Positions 61,563 to 64,000 of a stretch of 64,000 nucleotides of DNA are shown here, piece by piece. Numbering within the stretch: the first letter of the stretch is position 1; each line of letters begins with the position of its first letter. Made by a program: the position numbers and the translations under genes. Origin of the DNA: Cryobacterium breve (GTDB lineage Bacteria; Actinomycetota; Actinomycetes; Actinomycetales; Microbacteriaceae). Where the stretch lies: positions 1,736,001 through 1,800,000 of the forward strand of contig NZ_CP075584.1 in assembly GCF_027594785.1 (NCBI RefSeq), given 5' to 3'. The notes under the pieces are model-generated. The model did no database searches, had not been told where the DNA came from, and worked only from the letters and a program-made list of their open reading frames with translations.

Positions 61563-63446
61563 CTAGAAATCGGTGTGGCCGAGGTCGGCCCGGGGCACGA
61601 AGCGGGCCCGGGTACTTCCGGTTCCGTGCAGGAACAGCACGACGAGCTCATTGCTCGCCGACAGCACCGGACCTGGCACGTACAGGGTGGTCTGCGGTCC
61701 GCGATCCCAGAACCGCCCGAGGTTGAACCCGTTGATCCAGGCCTGGCCCTTGCCCCAGCCGGCCGTGCTCAGGAAGAGGTCGCGTCCCGTCTCGGCGTGG
61801 AACAAGCCGCGCGCGAATGCGGGTCCGCTGAGCGAACCGACCGGGGCCGGCAGAACCACCGTGCGGGTGGCGGGCTCGGCAGCCCGAAGCGAGTCGTAGG
61901 CGAAGGTCAGGTCGACGTCGAGGTCGGGATCGAGATCGCGCTCGCCGACCCTGTCGTGGCAACGCGGATGCGGGGCGAAGAGCCGGCTTCCGGCCGCGGC
62001 GAATCCGTCTAGGTCCAGGGCCAGCACCTGCCAGGGCCCGAGCTGAATTCCGTCGACCGTCGCCGGTCCGATCAGGCCCTTGTCTTCCCCGATTCTCGGG
62101 CCGTAGTTGACCCGGCCCTGGTCCTCCACGAGGAGGTCGAGCAGGACGCCCCTCGGCAGGCTGATCGACCGCTCGTGGTGGTCGCGCTGCAGCACGCCGA
62201 CGGGGTTGCCGTCCACGAACACCTGGGCGCGATCGCGGACCGCCCCGAAGGAGAGCAGGTGCGCGCCCGGTGCCAGCCTGCTGCGGTACAACGCGAACCC
62301 GGTGTACTGGCCGAGGGCATCCATGCTCGGCAGCTCGGGAAGGGCGTCGCTGTCCGTATCCGCCAGCTCGCCCAGGGCGTCCCAGAGTGTCACCGACTCA
62401 TCGAGCTCGACCTCGAACGTGGGCGCGGCCGGCACGGCTTCGGGCAGTTCGGCGGGCACAGACGCGTACCGCGCGAGCACCTCGCGGAACGCGAGGTACT
62501 TCTTCGTCACCTCGCCGCTCTCGGAGAGCGGCGCGTCGTAGTCGTAGGAGGTGGCCGTGGGCTGGAACACGCCCTTGTCGTTCGCCCCGTTCGTGAAGCC
62601 GAAATTGGTGCCGCCGGTGAACATGTACAGCGACACGGACGCGCCGGTGGCGAGCAGGTCGTCGAGCTCGCGGGCAGAGTCCTCGGCCGAGGTGGTGTGG
62701 TGGTGGGCGCCCCAGTGATCGAACCAGCCGTTCCAGAATTCCGCGCACATCAAGGGCCCGGTCGGCTGGTGGCGGCGCAGGGTCGCGAGTCGTTCGGTGG
62801 CACGGGAGCCGAACGAGCCGGTCTTGTGCAGGCCAGGCAGACTGCCGTCTGCGAGCATCTCGTCGGTAGGCTGGTCGATCGTGGTGAGCGGCACGGTGAT
62901 GCCGCCGGCTCGGTTGAGGTCGACGAGTGCGCTCAGGTAGTCCTTATCGTTGCCGTATGCGCCGTATTCGTTCTCGATCTGCACGAGGATGACGGGGCCG
63001 CCCCTGTTGATCTGCCGGGAGGCCACGATCGGCAGCAGCTGCTCGAAGTACTCGGCGACCGCCGCGAGGTAGCGCGGCTCGTTGCGGCGCACGCCGACGG
63101 CCGGGTCGCGGAACAGCCAGCCGGGCAGGCCGCCGTTGTCCCATTCGGCGCAGATGAACGGGCCGGGTCGCACGATGGCGTACATTCCCTCTGCGGCGAT
63201 GAGGTCGAGGAACCGGGCCAGGTCGAGCCCGGCATCGGTCCGGAACTGGCCGCGAACCGGCGAGTGGGCGTTCCAGGCCACATAGGTCTCGATGGTGTTG
63301 AGCCCCATCAGCCGGGCCTTGTGGATGCGATCGGCCCAGTGGTCTGGATGCACCCGGAAATAGTGGATGGCGCCGGCGAGCACCCGGAACGGGGCACCGT
63401 TCAGGAGGAAGTCCGTGTCGCCGATCGCGAAGTCGCCCACGCTCAC
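61563..63446 (-). CDS. GH35 family beta-galactosidase
   Basis: This retaining glycosidase cleaves beta-galactosides. The 627 residues have the family start LAGAIHYFRVHPDHWADRIH, then GLNTIETYVAWNAHSP. The acid/base Glu is in VQIENEYGAYGND and the nucleophile in LMCAEFWNGWFDHWG. The C-terminal part holds beta-sandwich domains with GWGKGQAWINGFNLGRFWDR. No signal peptide is seen, so it is probably cytoplasmic. The GTG start overlaps the upstream GH42 gene's stop as GTGA. Confidence 0.95.
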   Translation of the reverse strand: MSVGDFAIGDTDFLLNGAPFRVLAGAIHYFRVHPDHWADRIHKARLMGLNTIETYVAWNAHSPVRGQFRTDAGLDLARFLDLIAAEGMYAIVRPGPFICAEWDNGGLPGWLFRDPAVGVRRNEPRYLAAVAEYFEQLLPIVASRQINRGGPVILVQIENEYGAYGNDKDYLSALVDLNRAGGITVPLTTIDQPTDEMLADGSLPGLHKTGSFGSRATERLATLRRHQPTGPLMCAEFWNGWFDHWGAHHHTTSAEDSARELDDLLATGASVSLYMFTGGTNFGFTNGANDKGVFQPTATSYDYDAPLSESGEVTKKYLAFREVLARYASVPAELPEAVPAAPTFEVELDESVTLWDALGELADTDSDALPELPSMDALGQYTGFALYRSRLAPGAHLLSFGAVRDRAQVFVDGNPVGVLQRDHHERSISLPRGVLLDLLVEDQGRVNYGPRIGEDKGLIGPATVDGIQLGPWQVLALDLDGFAAAGSRLFAPHPRCHDRVGERDLDPDLDVDLTFAYDSLRAAEPATRTVVLPAPVGSLSGPAFARGLFHAETGRDLFLSTAGWGKGQAWINGFNLGRFWDRGPQTTLYVPGPVLSASNELVVLFLHGTGSTRARFVPRADLGHTDF

Positions 63447-64000
63447 TGCTCCGCCCTCGGCCGGCTCAGCACCGCGACCCCGGTCGCCGGGAGCGTGAGC
63501 GAGTCGGCGGCCAGGGTGCTGCCTCCGAGATCGACGGCCGTGAGGCATCCGTCGACGGCGGTGAGCGCCACGGTCACCGCCCGCGCGGAATGGTTGATGT
63601 AGAAGAGGTACTCGAGGGTGTCCGTTTCGCGCACGGCGAGCTGAACCACGCCGTGCACATCGGCGGGCAGCGGTGAGGCGATTCCGGCATCCGCGGCGAA
63701 GCGACCGACGAGGGCGACGAGGGCGACGAGGGCGTCCCTATCGAGTACCGTCGCGACGAAGCTGGCCCGGCCGGCACCGACCGCACGGCCCGTGATGGCC
63801 GGCACGCCGGGGAACGGACCGTCGTCGAAGCGCGCGAGCACGTCGACGTCGTTTCGCACGGAGACGTCGTGGGTGAGCAGTGTCCCGGTCGATCCCGCGG
63901 GCAGGTCGCCGGACAGCCCGACGGCCTGGCCGGCGAGCAGGCCGCCGAACTCCTCGGCGCGCACGCCGAGCAGATCCCGGAAGGCGCCGGGGTAGCCGCC
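63443..64000 (-). CDS. GH42 family beta-galactosidase, C-terminal part (5' end beyond window)
   Basis: About 185 residues of the C-terminal region are visible, beginning GGYPGAFRDLLGVRAEEFGG, a signature of the GH42 trimerisation domain. It continues with DLPAGSTGTLLTHDVSVRND and VFYINHS-like (LEYLFYINHSARAVTV) beta-sandwich sequence. The catalytic barrel lies past the window edge. It is translationally coupled to the GH35 gene, which suggests joint use of a galactoside. Confidence 0.88.
   Translation of the reverse strand, partial: GGYPGAFRDLLGVRAEEFGGLLAGQAVGLSGDLPAGSTGTLLTHDVSVRNDVDVLARFDDGPFPGVPAITGRAVGAGRASFVATVLDRDALVALVALVGRFAADAGIASPLPADVHGVVQLAVRETDTLEYLFYINHSARAVTVALTAVDGCLTAVDLGGSTLAADSLTLPATGVAVLSRPRAEQ

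Overview
The window is high-GC DNA dense with genes on the minus strand. Gene order and protein features (S10-spc and str ribosomal clusters with Ala/Lys-rich protein extensions, an MT0933-like small antitoxin, malate:quinone oxidoreductase, a perfect actinobacterial LexA-type box, an Rv2578c-type radical SAM protein) point to an actinobacterium, most likely Microbacteriaceae (Micrococcales). The genus cannot be fixed from sequence reading alone. At least 19 single-base insertions or deletions disrupt 17 genes, including essential ones (secY, rplR, rplE, rplB, tuf, fusA, asd, dnaX). Several lie in short G/C or A/T runs. The simplest reading is uncorrected assembly error, so the frameshifted genes are annotated here as whole genes.

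Layout. 1-0.73 kb: end of a PTS EIIA-type regulator facing a cellobiose/lactose-type PTS IIB. 0.97-13.4 kb (all minus): the complete S10-spc cluster from rpsJ down to secY-adk-map. 13.4-15.7 kb: a repeat-rich island with REP-like palindromes around an orphan AbiEi-type antitoxin-like gene and an MT0933-like antitoxin. 15.8-20.2 kb: rpsL-rpsG-fusA-tuf. 20.4-22.8 kb: three uncharacterised proteins, two of them membrane proteins. 22.9-35.5 kb (minus): a type IV pilus operon in the order pilB-pilT-pilC-pilA-three minor pilins-pilD-pilM-pilN-pilO, with no secretin gene, as expected for a monoderm. 35.6-42.1 kb: a LuxR-type response regulator and an unusually large sensor kinase just upstream of pilB, thymidine kinase, and a split version of the same kinase architecture. 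42.2-45 kb: SOS-box-preceded radical SAM gene and mqo. 45.1-55.6 kb: a signalling/polysaccharide block with a GH6 glycanase, an OmpR-type regulator with a Gln/Pro/Tyr-rich linker, an Hpt-like protein lacking the phospho-acceptor His, a processive GT2 glycosyltransferase, a lipoprotein, a degenerate GGDEF protein, a PAS sensor kinase and a GGDEF-EAL protein. 55.6-61.5 kb: asd-lysC and recR-dnaX. 61.6-64 kb: GH35 and (partial) GH42 beta-galactosidases.

How the parts may work together (inference). The pilus operon has its own two-component genes upstream, and PilB carries an MshEN-like N-terminal domain of a family that can bind c-di-GMP. The 45-56 kb block couples c-di-GMP enzymes to a candidate GT2/GH6 exopolysaccharide system. 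Together they suggest a surface-behaviour region (attachment, twitching, matrix) placed between housekeeping clusters. No CRISPR array, tRNA, rRNA, transposase or integrase was found.
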